Assembly: GCA_944548615.1 (NCBI GenBank)
Contig: OX155973.1
Location: 5,965,681-6,029,680, forward strand
Length of the DNA: 64,000 nucleotides
Direction of reading: 5' to 3'
Source: Micropterix aruncella
Taxonomy: Eukaryota; Arthropoda; Insecta; Lepidoptera; Micropterigidae
The notes beneath the pieces were generated by a model that worked only from the letters and a program-made list of their open reading frames with translations, was not told the origin of the DNA and did not search any database. Below, piece after piece: positions 31,780-42,475 of the stretch. The position numbers and the translations under genes were made by a program. Positions within the stretch are counted from its first letter, which is position 1, and every line of letters begins with the position of its first letter.

Positions 31780-33400
31780 ACTCAGTTATTCGAATGGGTA
31801 CCTAGTAATGGTTATTCATCATAATAACCAAAATAGTCAGTAAAATATTAAACAATCAAAATAGAAGCCTAATAATTATTGAAATAGTCAATAAATCGAA
31901 TAGATACGTACTATAGTAATATCCGAAGTAGTCAGTAAAATATTAAATAATAAAATGAGAACTATATCATTTAAAAATTAAAAGTACAAACTTGTACCTT
32001 AGAGGTAATCTGTGTTAAGTTACATATAGCTATTTTTAGCAGAAAATGTTTTGTGGGACATAAATCCGCTTACCTGGGACACTTATAGAGTGTAATTCTT
32101 ATTTTTAAATTGATTTCACGTCATTATTCAATATATTTTGTGACTTATCAAAAGCATTTGATTGCGTTAATCACAATATTCACCTAATTAAATTAGAACA
32201 CTGGAATTATAGGCAAATGGCTAAATTTAATCCAGTCATACCTACAAAATAGGTATTAAACGACAGAGGTAAATGGAACAAGAAGCAAACCGATTCTTGT
32301 ATCAAAAGGTGTACCTCAAGGCTCCATATTAGGTCCATTTATATTTTTAATGTAGACCAATGACTTGCCGGGATTTGTGCTATTCGAGAATGATGACATT
32401 ACACTGTTTGCAGATGACACATCCCTTATCTTCTGTGACAAGAATAAAAAATTATTAGTAGGTAAGTAGAATTAGATATACGATTGAGCAACTCTTAATT
32501 TGGTTTAATGCTAATGAATTACGTCTAAATATTACAAAATCAAAATTTTCGCTTTAGCTTTCGCTTAAGACTGAAAATTTTCCCTTTCGCTTAAGACTGA
32601 CCAATTACGACTATTTAAATGAATTATATGACTACTTCGAAATTGACGTCACAGAAGATATATTTTTTTAGTAAATAAAAATGAAATATCCATATCGATG
32701 AATTAGCTAGTAAGTTATGTAGTTCTATATACTTAATAAAAAAACAGAAGTCTTTGTGGCTTCGCGGCAGCAAAATCAGTGTATTTTGCGTATTTCGGCT
32801 CATTAATGACTTATGGACTACTATTTTGGGAAAATGCCGCAAACAGTAAAAGAATCTTCCTATTGCGAAAAAGAGCACTGCGCAGCATGTATCAGGTAAC
32901 GCCCAGGACCTCATGCAGAGAATACTTCAGTAAGGCAAATTCCCTCTTATGCGCGCCCCGAACAAGACTGGCAAAAGTACAGAAGAGCTACTTATACCTT
33001 AGCATTAAATTCTACAATTTACTCCCTACCACTATCAAACAACTGGAGGACAAACAATTTTTTTAAAAAATAAGGAAATGCTGATAGGCCATCCTTTCTA
33101 TAATCTGACCGATTTCGAGGGCCATGACTTTGCAAATATTGTTCCAATTTGAATAATAATTATATGTATATGTACTTTTAGTATTTAAATGTAAGATTTA
33201 GCTTTAGTTTGATTATTTAACAATTTACTTACTACTTTGGATGTTACTATGTACAGTTTTTAGTACGTATATATTCGATTTATTGACTATTTCAATTGTT
33301 AGGCTTCTGCTTTAATTATTCAACTTTTTAATTGACTATTTTAATCATTGTTTGTTTAGTAGGTAGCCATTAGAGTTATTGACTATTTTTATTAAATAAG
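31780..33400. repeat. Imperfect inverted repeats flanking a LINE remnant
   Basis: Words at 31866-31975 (AGAAGCCTAATAATTATTGAAATAGTCAATAAATCGAA) recur in complement at about 33190-33335, and similarity extends outward to about 31780 and 33400. Within each arm an AATAGTCARTAAA motif repeats. This suggests a ~1.6-1.9 kb inverted-repeat element that took up a LINE, but terminal bases and a target duplication were not resolved. Confidence 0.5.
32130..33145 (+). pseudogene. LINE reverse transcriptase remnant (CR1/Jockey-like)
   Basis: Across several frames the reverse transcriptase signature is readable: LSKAFDCVNH (motif A), KGVPQGSILGPFIF, and TLFADDTSLIF at about 32405-32435. The C-terminal frame at 32779-33066 reads FGSLMTYGLLFWENA, RKRALRSMYQ and FYNLLPTTIKQLE. 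Many frameshifts and stops make it old and dead. It resembles LINE A at 45541-50640. Confidence 0.75.
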
Positions 33401-33489
33401 CCTTTAATTTGTTTTGTAATAAGATTCTACAATGAATAACTTTTAGTAGATTCGAAAATTTCTTAGGTACTATTTTTTTAATAACATAT

Positions 33490-34640
33490 GTATTAGGTCT
33501 TTGCATTGAACACTTCAATTTTTTTTGTGATATTGAACATTTATTTCGATGCAAATTGGAAAGTGCATTTCATTCAATGTATTGTCCATCGCTAGCTATG
33601 ACGCTCTCCCATCTTTCTGGCAAGAGACAGATTCCCCGGCGGAAGAAGTCTTCGTCCTTGGAGGCTATCCACGAACCCAGCCATTTTTCAATATCCTCGA
33701 AAGACTGGAAGCACTGCTCGGAAAGGTCATGGGCCATTGACCAGAACAAATATTAGTCGGATGGCGCAATATCTGGGGAGTACGACGGGTGAGATAGGAT
33801 GTCCCAGAGAGGCATTTCCAGGAAGCTCTTGACCTGCATCGCGACGTGTGGTCGAGCATGGTCATGCTGGAAAATTACCTTGTCGTGCCTTTTACCGTAT
33901 TCCGGCCGTTTTATCTTCACAGCATCGCTCAAATTCTTGAGCTGAGCTCGATAGCGATCGCCCGCGATGGTTTCTCCTGGTTTCAGCAGCTCATAATAGA
34001 TGACACCCTTATGGTCCCACCAAATGCAAAGCATTACCTTGGATCCGTGGATGTCTCTCTTCGGCGTGGCTGTTGAGGTCGATGGAAGTGATTCACCGAA
34101 GTACGTGCGATATTTTTTGGCATTTGGGGTTCTCGTAAAAGATCAACTTTTCGTCGCCAGTGATTATTCGGTGGAGAAAACCTTTTATTTTTTTACGGCG
34201 AAGGAGCATTTCACAAGTCATGAAACGTCTTTCGATGTCTCTTGGCTTCAACTCGTGAAGAATCCAATGCCCTTCCTTTTGAATGACTCCCATAGATTTT
34301 AAACGTCTCGAAACGGTTGAGGTATGAACGGGCCTTATCTTTTCCAGCGTCAGAATCGAATCTTCATGGCGTATGGACTCCAATTCGGCTTCTTCAAATT
34401 TTTGCTCCTGGCCTGGGCGTTTTTTGTCTTGCACGTCGAAATCACCACTTTTGAATAGGAGAAACCAAGTCTCAACAGTTCTTTTCGTCGGAGTAAATTC
34501 CCCATACGCCTCCAGCAGCAATCTATGATATTCTGCGGCAGTTTTCTTAAGATGAAAGCAGAAAATCATTGCTTCCCGCAAATGACGTTTTGTCGGCTCA
34601 AATTTCAACATCTTCAAAACTAACCAAATTACCGTTGTTG
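33490..34640 (-). pseudogene. mariner transposase, inactivated
   Basis: The minus-strand frames give a mariner transposase: the helix-turn-helix start (KRHLREAMIFCFHLKKTAAE), RTVETWFLLFKSGDFDV, the first catalytic aspartate in ITGDEKLI, the second in QHDHARPHV and the third in PDIAPSD. A frameshift near 34095 separates the first and second acids, and a TAG directly after IAPSD (about 33750) cuts off the tail (SMAHDLSEQ...DGQYIE). One end is probably near 33510 (TTAGGTCTTTGCATTG); the other was not matched. It lies in collagen intron 1, about 55-80 bp from exon 1. Confidence 0.9.
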
Positions 34641-34694
34641 ACACTAGTAGGTAAAATGATAGTAGGAAAAAAATATACCTAGTCAAGTACTTAC

Positions 34695-34776
34695 CCTGCC
34701 CACCATGTTGTCCGTCGCTACACCTTACCAGGATAATGATCAGTCCGCATATTGTCAAACGGATGTCTAGCGACAT
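34695..34776 (-). CDS. Fibrillar collagen (V/XI-like), coding exon 1: signal peptide
   Basis: From ATG at 34776 the peptide MSLDIRLTICGLIIILVRC is a standard secretory signal: short N-region, a hydrophobic core of about ten residues, then a polar SDGQHGGQ. The donor CAGG|GTAAGT leaves one base, which with the two-base start of exon 2 makes an alanine codon, so the phases agree. The open frame reads through the donor into the neighbouring mariner, giving a false 227-residue protein. An internal CTG|GTAAGG could act as an earlier donor but would break the phase with exon 2. Assignment to the collagen depends on phase, strand, position and the signal peptide, not on homology. Confidence 0.7.
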
Positions 34777-34799
34777 TGTCTTGCCAAATTACAATTTAT

Positions 34800-35060
34800 A
34801 CATGACGTTGCTCTCCATTTTTTCGAATACAAATCACATTTAAAACATCAAAAATAATAGAAAAAAATTGTGACGTTTGACAATCGTGTGGTATTCGGGC
34901 TCGCGACCGATGCGAAAAAGGCGTCGAGCCCTTTCCGGGTTATTCACGAGACAGCCAAAGATTTTATTCTGGAATGGGCGTCGCGTGGCGCAATTAATTA
35001 ATTAATTATAATTGCGAGATCGGGAATTTTCCAGGGCCGGACGTTTAGCTTCCAACATTG
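34800..35060 (-). promoter_or_regulatory. Possible promoter/5' UTR region of the collagen gene
   Basis: The 250 bases upstream of exon 1 include a CpG-rich patch (34895-34960, with GGGCTCGCGACCGATGCG) in otherwise AT-rich DNA and a TATAATTAATTAATT stretch on the minus strand near 34995-35020. No transcription start can be read from this, and a 5' UTR intron is possible. Confidence 0.25.
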
Positions 35061-35126
35061 GCATCCGCAGGATTTGGAAATAAGCCAAAGAAGAAATGAA
35101 GACTAACAACGAGAACTAGAGCTGAG

Positions 35127-36185
35127 AACTACAACGGGCGAATTCGTCACCTCAGGAAATGTTAACGATATTAGATCGTTCTATCTCCCGTGAGGTGAGC
35201 GTAGAAGACTTTGAACGAAAACATCTTGGGGTGTCAACTACAGCGGGCGAGCCCGTCACCACAGGACGTTTTAACGATTAGTCGTTCTATCGCCCTGCAG
35301 TGAACGTAGAAGACTTTGGACAGTACATTCTACGTCCAGCTACGTCACAACCCGTGAGAGTCCAACGCCTTACCGCGAGTGAGCCAGGAATAAACCCGGC
35401 GGGCTCGAGATACTCGCGCCCTCACTTCCAATTGTGACCAGATTTCTCCGGTCTCTCGATTGGTTCCGAGTTCGAGGTCGCTTGCGCGGTCCTCTCCCTT
35501 ACGAAGCGGTGAAACGGAGTGCACCGAATCTGTCGCGGACCAAGGCGTCCTTTGCCCGACTCTGAACCGGGATCGGATGGCCAATGGTCATTTCAAGAGC
35601 AGTCGCCGTAAGGTAGACAACCATCCCCGCTCTATAGGAAACAATACAGTTTCCAGACTCCCCCGATTGTTAGTCGGAGAGCACAATCGATTGGCTTGCG
35701 CCGCTCGGTGCGCAGACCGTCCAGGAGAGCCAGAGGATTGTTCCCAGGGGAGACTGGTTGACCCAGTGTCCTACCCAGGCTCGCACCCCATGCGTGGAGG
35801 CCATCGGATGGGTGTTGACCCGTGAGTGTGACCGACCCTGAAACAGAATGGGTCTTCGTGGCCAACTCAGCAAGGGCCCATTAGCTCCCTTTGAACGAAA
35901 ACAGTCGACTGTCTAGTTACGCCACTCGCCCGTCAGAGACTAACGACTTACGGCGAGGCACCGGCAAAGATACCCATTAAGACACCTCCTACCTCCTGAC
36001 TTGTAACAGGATTGAGGTCGCATGCGCGGTCCTATCCCTTACACGTAGCGGTGATACGGTGTCTACCGAATCTATCGCGGACTACGGCATCATTTTCCCG
36101 GCTTATCACTCGGTGTAGGGTAGCCGATTGGCCGTTTCAAGAGCAGTTGCCTTACGGTTAACAACTACCCCCACTCTGTAGGATG
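35127..36185 (-). mobile_element. Older X-family copy interrupted by a younger one
   Basis: The left piece (35127-35208, ACTACAACGGGCGAATTCG) and right piece (about 35904-36185, GTCGACTGTCTAGTTACG to CCCCCACTCTG) form one diverged X copy. The younger copy at 35224-35888 sits between them in the same orientation, bounded by a 15-base duplication. Confidence 0.8.
35224..35888 (-). mobile_element. X-family element, full length, inside older X
   Basis: About 665 bp from TCTTGGGGTGTCAACTAC to CCATTAGCTCC. CTTTGAACGAAAACA occurs at 35209-35223 and 35889-35903. The base after the second copy is G of GTCGAC, so the bottom-strand target is again AC|TGT. Confidence 0.88.
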
Positions 36186-36199
36186 AACTCTCATGAAGA

Positions 36200-36965
36200 G
36201 TCTCGGTGAAACAAAGAATGGGCTATCACGCATATACAAATTTTCGTTTCTGTGATGTTGACTGTTGAGGAGTCCTCTTGTCGGGAGCCAACACTGGGAG
36301 CAGCAGCCATGTCATGATGAAGCTTAGAACGAGTTATCATAATTGAATGCGTAGGTATACAAAATTTCGTGACTGAGTCCCCTCGTCGGGAGCCAATCCT
36401 GGGTGCAGAATCAGGTCATACTTACCATAAAAATGCATTGTCATCAGAACTGAACCAACGTGTAAAAGTTCAACTTCATAGGATAAGAGGAAATGGTTCT
36501 AATTCTGCTTGCAAGATTTGACCTAAACAAATATACTGACAAACATTGCAAGGTAAATAAAAGCTTGTAAAACACGACTGTCTTTACAGAAAAAAACTAT
36601 TGTATTTATAATTATTTTTATTACGGTTTTTTTATGAAATATGTGTGGTATTTGTATATATGTATTTATCCATATAAATACATGTATATTTCCGGAATAT
36701 ACATAATCAGACCTTTCATTTAAAACTAAACACGATATATTTATGTTAATTTATTGACATTTGGACATTTAGACAACTACTTACTTGATATTTGGACAGT
36801 TAAGGTTCCCTATAACAACACTCGCGATGACAACGATTCTAACAATACCACACACTTTTAAATCGGGTCAAGCAATTAGTTATGGTTTAAGTTATGATGA
36901 AATAAAGAAACGGAAAACATACATAGATGAACCCTGAACACATTGCAATCCTATTTTATCTGGCA
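36200..36965 (-). repeat. Inverted copy of the 119-bp-array repeat family
   Basis: In complement it follows the order of 14240-15000: AACCCTGAACACATT...-type start, a unique arm, then units with GGAGCCAACACTGGG and GGAGCCAATCCTGGG. Only about two tandem units are left. Confidence 0.7.
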
Positions 36966-36969
36966 GTCG

Positions 36970-37605
36970 TGTTTTATAGGCAAAAATTCACTCAAAACAC
37001 TTTTTAAATAACAACAGAAAACAGCTATCTACCACTTTTTAATAAACATAAATTAAGCATCCTCTAGTTCAGTCCTGTATTTTGTATGGTTTCGATATTA
37101 ACATTGATAGAAGTGTGAACTGAATACTCTATTAAGTGATGTTACTTTATAAAATGTATCTTTCATTCATTGAATAAGAGATCCATAAGCCAGGGGTAGT
37201 CAACTATTTCAGTATGTTGTACACTTCTCAGTTGTATGTACACTTTTCAGTTGAGTTGCTAAAAAATATTAATTTAAATATGTAAATATGGCAAATATAA
37301 AATGAAAGTCAATAATATAACTGGCAATAATACTTGCAGTGGTCGTGCCATTATGTGCAGCCACATTTGAATAAAGACAAATTTGAGTGTCTTCATTCTT
37401 TCTGTGTGTTGGTTCCGTTTGTTACTCCTACAGATCGCAATAGTTTTTTCGCCGCTTTCCTCTGGACGAGAAAGAATGTATATGGTGCCGCAGTCAAGCC
37501 TGAATTTTTTAAATAACTTTAAAAAATATACGGATGTGTATTCGTTTTTTTTATTGTTACCATCCTAATCTACGTTAAAAAGCATTTGAGATGACATCAT
37601 CAAGA
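36970..37605. other. No gene recognised; possible hAT terminal repeat at 37194
   Basis: CAGGGGTAGTCAACTATTTC at 37194 looks like a hAT-type end, but no partner was found. The rest is AT-rich without homology that I can see. Confidence 0.3.
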
Positions 37606-37607
37606 TG

Positions 37608-37800
37608 ATGTCATTCGATGTCAGACGATTAAAGCATTCTGGCAGGTGTTTTCTAAAGTTATTCATCACATCAAGGAGCACAGGATAATGAATTCTCTCG
37701 ATTTCTAGTTGGATTCTTGCTTTGAGTTCTTCAACCGTACGAGGTCATTTTTGGTACACTTTACTCTTTAGGTATCCCACAAAAAAACGCAAGCTGGGGG
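37608..37800 (-). pseudogene. Tc1/mariner-superfamily transposase C-terminal scrap
   Basis: The minus strand encodes LRFFVGYLKSKVYQK, a stop, then PRTVEELKARIQLEIERI and LLDVMNNFRKHLPECF. This is the helix-rich end that follows the last catalytic residue in mariner-like transposases of the type with an N-terminal DUF4817 region. An N-terminal piece of such a family lies at 61470-61735. Confidence 0.65.
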
Positions 37801-39420
37801 TATACGTAACGTGACCATACGTCCCGCTTTGAGCGGGACAGCCCCGCTGTCAGGCTGTCTGTCCCGCTGTCCCCAGCGAGAGCAAAAATGTCCCGCTTTC
37901 GCAAACACACCAAAAGATAATTTAAGCCCAAAAGATGACAAAATCACAAGCTGGAATTCTGACAATGTTGCTGCTGAAGACCGTTGGGTGGAGCTGTTCA
38001 AACACTTCCGTGATAACAATCTCAACTGTACTAACTTTCGTATAATTTCGACAACCGAAAAAACACAGTTAGGTAAGTGTCGCAGTTTTGAAAGCCGTTT
38101 TGATTACCAAGATTACCATTAATAAATCATGTCATAAGCTCCATTTTTACTTAAAAACTAGACCCGATATATTGAAAGAATTTGCTCCTCCGACAAATAT
38201 AAAACAACTGCGTAGATATCTACTTATTATTAGTAATACTGTTATCATGTTTTTCATTTGTGAAGAAAAATTATTAAAAGTATAATTTAAAAATAAAAGG
38301 TGACGTTAGGTATACCTACGGGGAAACCAAGTAATCGCTCCGTTCCAGGATATCGCTCGATTCGTTAAAACATCGTTAATAACACCCATGCTCACACGGG
38401 CTGGGTGGCTTGTGGCGTCATCTTATTGCATTCTCTCTCTTTCATTTTTCAATCGCTTTGATAAAACGCTTTTACAGAGCAGGACCGTTGTTGCTTAGAC
38501 CACTGTTCCATGGCGACCGAAACGCTTCGAGGTGGAGAACACAATAGTTAACTTGGCGATTCGCCCCGCCCACTTTCACTACTCACCCTTTTCAAAAATG
38601 CAGGTTAGACTGGCCGAACCTATTGATTATATAGCGTATTAGATTGATCAACGTAATACTACAATTTGGCAACCAGGATTCTACGATGAAACGCAAAGTT
38701 TAAATGGCACTCATTGTTCCAAAAATGTATTAGGTAATCTTCTATGATTATGTTCAATGTGGCTTCTTTCGTGTACCTATAGCAGTATGGCCGCGCACTG
38801 TAGATAGCGATCTAAACACGCATATACGGTAAATAATAATAATATTATAAGGGCTGTTATTACTGCTTGGGCATTTTTTTCTGTGGGTGAATCAGTACAA
38901 CGTGGTAAGCAACTTTTGATAATACTTTTTGGAAAAAATAAAAAAAAAACACTTTTTTCTTCATTTGAAAATTTGAAGAAGTTGATTGTTAAATAAAGGT
39001 TTGAGAGGCGTTTGAGCGCACTGCGCCATCTAGCGGTAGGTAATAAGTAGTAAATAAACAATATCAGCGACATTTTACCAACCGCTAGATAGCGCATCGT
39101 GATCATAGCTTTTCAATCTACTTAAAAAATAAATTTAAAACAAAAAAAAATATTTTTTTTTGTTTCGACATCGAATTATATGCAATTGCAATTATGCATA
39201 ATAAAATATGCACGTTATTGCATATTTTAGTACTTTTTCTTCAATACTGCTTATTTCAGTAGTTAAATTATGACAAGGAAATAGGTACATTTCAGCAATA
39301 TACCTGGGGCCATTGAGAGACTAGAAACTAAAAACCTTCCTCTGTGCAAGTCCTTAAAAATAATAGAAAAAATGATTGATCAGAGTAACGCTCTTCCGAT
39401 TTCACTATCAGAAAAGTCCT
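37801..39420. other. Repeat-like DNA, no gene recognised
   Basis: At 37811-38080 the GGGACAGCC/CTGTCCCGC-rich stretch and a frame with CPAFANTPKDN suggest a domesticated-looking or hAT-related fragment, but I cannot name it. Bases 38620-38735 share a phrase (AAATGGCACTCATTGTTC) with 45050-45065. The rest is AT-rich. Confidence 0.3.
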
Positions 39421-39699
39421 TGGCAAATTAAATGCTGTTCTATATAAAAATCCGGGTCTTGAATAAATAAAGAAAGTTAACCCAATTATCAATGGGACCG
39501 GCCAAACCCTGCCTGAAGAGGTTTCTGCAGAAATGGCGCCAAACTTTAAGTTCTGTCCCAGTAACGTCGATTGTTGTAGAGGTCATTTCCAGCCTACGAA
39601 TTAATAATAAGTGACAAACGTCACAAGTTTGCTCTAGAAAATATTGAAAAATATTTAATTGTGTATTGTCACAAGAATTACAACTAATTATTAATAATA

Positions 39700-41102
39700 A
39701 TAAATAAAATAAATAAAATACAAACGGAGCTGCCATGGAATTCACCGACCAAAAATCGGGCCCATCATATATAATTATTACACTTCTGGGAGGTGAAGGG
39801 TGGATTCCGGACTTACGACCGGCGGTGGTAGGTTTAGGACAGCTGTCTTGCCACATGTGAGCGTTCACCTTACCACCCATTCACTCCCCCTTCGAAGCCA
39901 TAGAATTTGAGATGCAGAAATCGCGGTTTTAGATATTTTTTCTAGAAAGGAGTTGATTATTTTCCTGGAGAGACCAAGATCTTTAAAAAGGTGAAACAAA
40001 GATTTAGCTGGCAGGCCACGAGCGCCTACTTCCACCGCGTGAAGGTGAACAGTGAAGCCGTTCCGGGTGACGGCATTTGCGAGGTCATGGTATTTATTTA
40101 ATTTATACTCGTGGTCTTTTGGGATATTTGATTCCCATGGAACAGTTAACTCTACGATAAGGACCATCTTCCGAGATAGAGAGTAAAGAGTTATATCTGG
40201 ACGCAGGGCTGTGCATCCGAGACTTTCAGGGAATTTATACTGCTTAGAGACCGAATCGACCTCCATAATCCAATCTGAAGCTTTCTCGATTATTGAGAAA
40301 GGTTTTGCAGTGAGATGTTTTTTGCCTTTAGAGCCAACCCGCACAAACTGTATTGGGGGTTTGGAGGATACTGTCAAACCCTTGTTGGCACGAGCCACTG
40401 AGAGGCTAAGTACCTCAAGAATAACAGCAAGGACTTTGTCGTGGCGGTAAGTGTACCATCCTTGATCCAAGGCCACCTTGCAGCCAGCTAGAATATGTCT
40501 TGCTGTGCAAGGGGTGTTGCTACAAAGGGGACATGAACTATCCTCGGCATAGCTCCAACGAGCGAGGTTACTGGGGTCTGGAAGTGTATGCTGAAAGGCA
40601 TTTAAATAAAATTTCAGCATCTCTGGCGTCCAGTCATACAACATTACTTTCCAGTGCATTGGAGGAGGAATGCAAAAGTCTCCAATTGTTGTCCAATCAT
40701 TCTGGCATTGAAGGCCAATAGCGTGAGCCATACTATTGCTGTCGTAATCTCCCCGCAAGAGAGACTTCTTCAAGTCCACATCGCTCATGGTTGTACTGCC
40801 ATACTCCAGACCAGTGCCATTTTGGCTGATTCCAGTAAGGAACTTTTTGTGGAAGTCAACGCGGGCTTGTAGATCATTTGACTCACTACGGCCACTTACT
40901 ACGTGCTTCGATATTGCCGGATCCTTGGAATTGCTTAGAATCGAATTTTTGGTTATTCTTGAGTTGGCGTAGAGCAGAGAGGGCAGTTTTAGAGCTAGCC
41001 CAAAATTGTGTTTGGACCTGAAGAGAGTCGATGGGTCAGCTGGTTTGGCTAAGGACAACCAGGATTTTAAACTAGCTGTCACCAGTGCATCCAGACGAGA
41101 CA
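39700..41102 (-). mobile_element. Restriction-like-endonuclease LINE, C-terminal part
   Basis: The minus-strand frame ending at 39865 runs 412 residues without a stop. It has a CCHC finger (CPLCSNTPCTARHILAGC) and a PD-(D/E)XK-type nuclease core (LRPDITLYS ... LIVELTVPWES), followed by a basic C terminus ending WLRRGSEWVVR. This arrangement is that of R2/R4/NeSL-type LINEs, where the nuclease nicks the target. After the stop, an AT-rich UTR ends in TTATTATTAATAAT repeats. The frame is broken at 41102 by two X elements and resumes at 42476. Confidence 0.8.
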
Positions 41103-41741
41103 TCTTGCGGTGTCAACTACAACGGGCGAGCCCGTCACCACAGGACGTTTTAACGATTAGTCGTTCTATCGCCCTGCAGTGAACGTAGAGACTTTGGACA
41201 GTACATTCTACGTCCAGCTACGTCAACAACCCGTGAGAGTCCAACGCCTTACCGCGAGTTAGCCAGGAGTAAACCCGGCGGGCTCGAGATACTCGCGCCC
41301 TCACTTCCAATTGTGACCAGATTTCTCCGGTCTCTCGATTGGTACCGAGTTCGAGGTCGCTTGCGCGGTCCTCTCCCTTATGAAGCGGTGAAACGGAGAG
41401 CACAACCGATTGGAGCAAACCCCGCACGGTGCGCAGACCGTACAATCTTCGCGGACCAAGGCGTCCTTTGCCCGCCTCTTACCCGGGATCGGATGGCCAA
41501 TGGTCAATTCCAGAGCAGTCGCCATAAGGTACGCAACCACCCCCGCTCTATAGGAAACAGTACAGTTCCCAGACTCCCCCGACTGTTAGTCGGAGAGCAC
41601 AACCGATTGGAGCAAACCCCGCACGGTGCGCAGACCGTCCAGGGGCGCCAGAGGTTTGATTCCCAGGGGAGACCGGTTGACCCAGTGTCCTACCCAGGAC
41701 TCGCACCCCATGCGAGGAGGCCGTCGGATGGGTGTCGGTGG
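41103..41741 (-). mobile_element. X-family element X1, truncated, in the LINE frame
   Basis: It starts TCTTGCGGTGTCAACTAC after the target word CATCCAGACGAGACA (41088-41102) and stops at GGGTGTCGGTG, where the word recurs as GATCCAGACGAGACA (41742-41756). It carries an internal duplication of about 57 bp (GAGAGCACAACCGATTGGAG, at about 41396 and 41595) that only X2 shares. Confidence 0.85.
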
Positions 41742-41756
41742 GATCCAGACGAGACA

Positions 41757-42460
41757 TCTTGCGGTGTCAACTACAACGGGCGAGCCCGTCACCACAGGAC
41801 GTTTTAACGATTAGTCGTTCTATCGCCCTGCAGTGAACGTAGAGACTTTGGACAGTACATTCTACGTCCAGCTACGTCAACAACCCGTGAGAGTCCAACG
41901 CCTTACCGCGAGTTAGCCAGGAGTAAACCCGGCGGGCTCGAGATACTCGCGCCCTCACTTCCAATTGTGACCAGATTTCTCCGGTCTCTCGATTGGTACC
42001 GAGTTCGAGGTCGCTTGCGCGGTCCTCTCCCTTATGAAGCGGTGAAACGGAGAGCACAACCGATTGGAGCAAACCCCGCACGGTGCGCAGACCGTACAAT
42101 CTTCGCGGACCAAGGCGTCCTTTGCCCGCCTCTTACCCGGGATCGGATGGCCAATGGTCAATTCCAGAGCAGTCGCCATAAGGTACGCAACCACCCCCGC
42201 TCTATAGGAAACAGTACAGTTCCCAGACTCCCCCGACTGTTAGTCGGAGAGCACAACCGATTGGAGCAAACCCCGCACGGTGCGCAGACCGTCCAGGGGC
42301 GCCAGAGGTTTGATTCCCAGGGGAGACTGGTTGACCCAGTGTCCTACCCAGGACTCGCACCCCATGCGAGGAGGCCGTCGGATGGGTGTTGACCCGTGAG
42401 TGTGACCGACCCTGGACACATGGGTCATCGTGGCCAACTCATCATGGGCCCGTTAGCCCC
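41757..42460 (-). mobile_element. X-family element X2, full length, in tandem with X1
   Basis: About 704 bp from TCTTGCGG to CCCGTTAGCCCC, then the third copy of the target, CATCCAGACGAGACA (42461-42475). It is nearly identical to X1 over the shared length, including the rare internal duplication. The pair may therefore come from unequal exchange rather than two insertions. Confidence 0.85.
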
Positions 42461-42475
42461 CATCCAGACGAGACA

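Noticed and set aside
34093..34776. A single 227-residue secreted transposase
   Set aside because: A strong splice donor after codon 27 and the mariner start further on show two unrelated pieces in chance frame.
37811..38122. 103-residue plus-strand protein with CPAFANTPKDN
   Set aside because: The start lies in a GGGACAGCC inverted repeat typical of a transposon end and no domain could be named, so it is not listed as a gene.
15383..42392. Recurring 60-164-residue open frames in X-family copies
   Set aside because: The frames occur on both strands in different copies, change length with small indels and match no known protein. High GC content and shared ancestry explain them better than coding.
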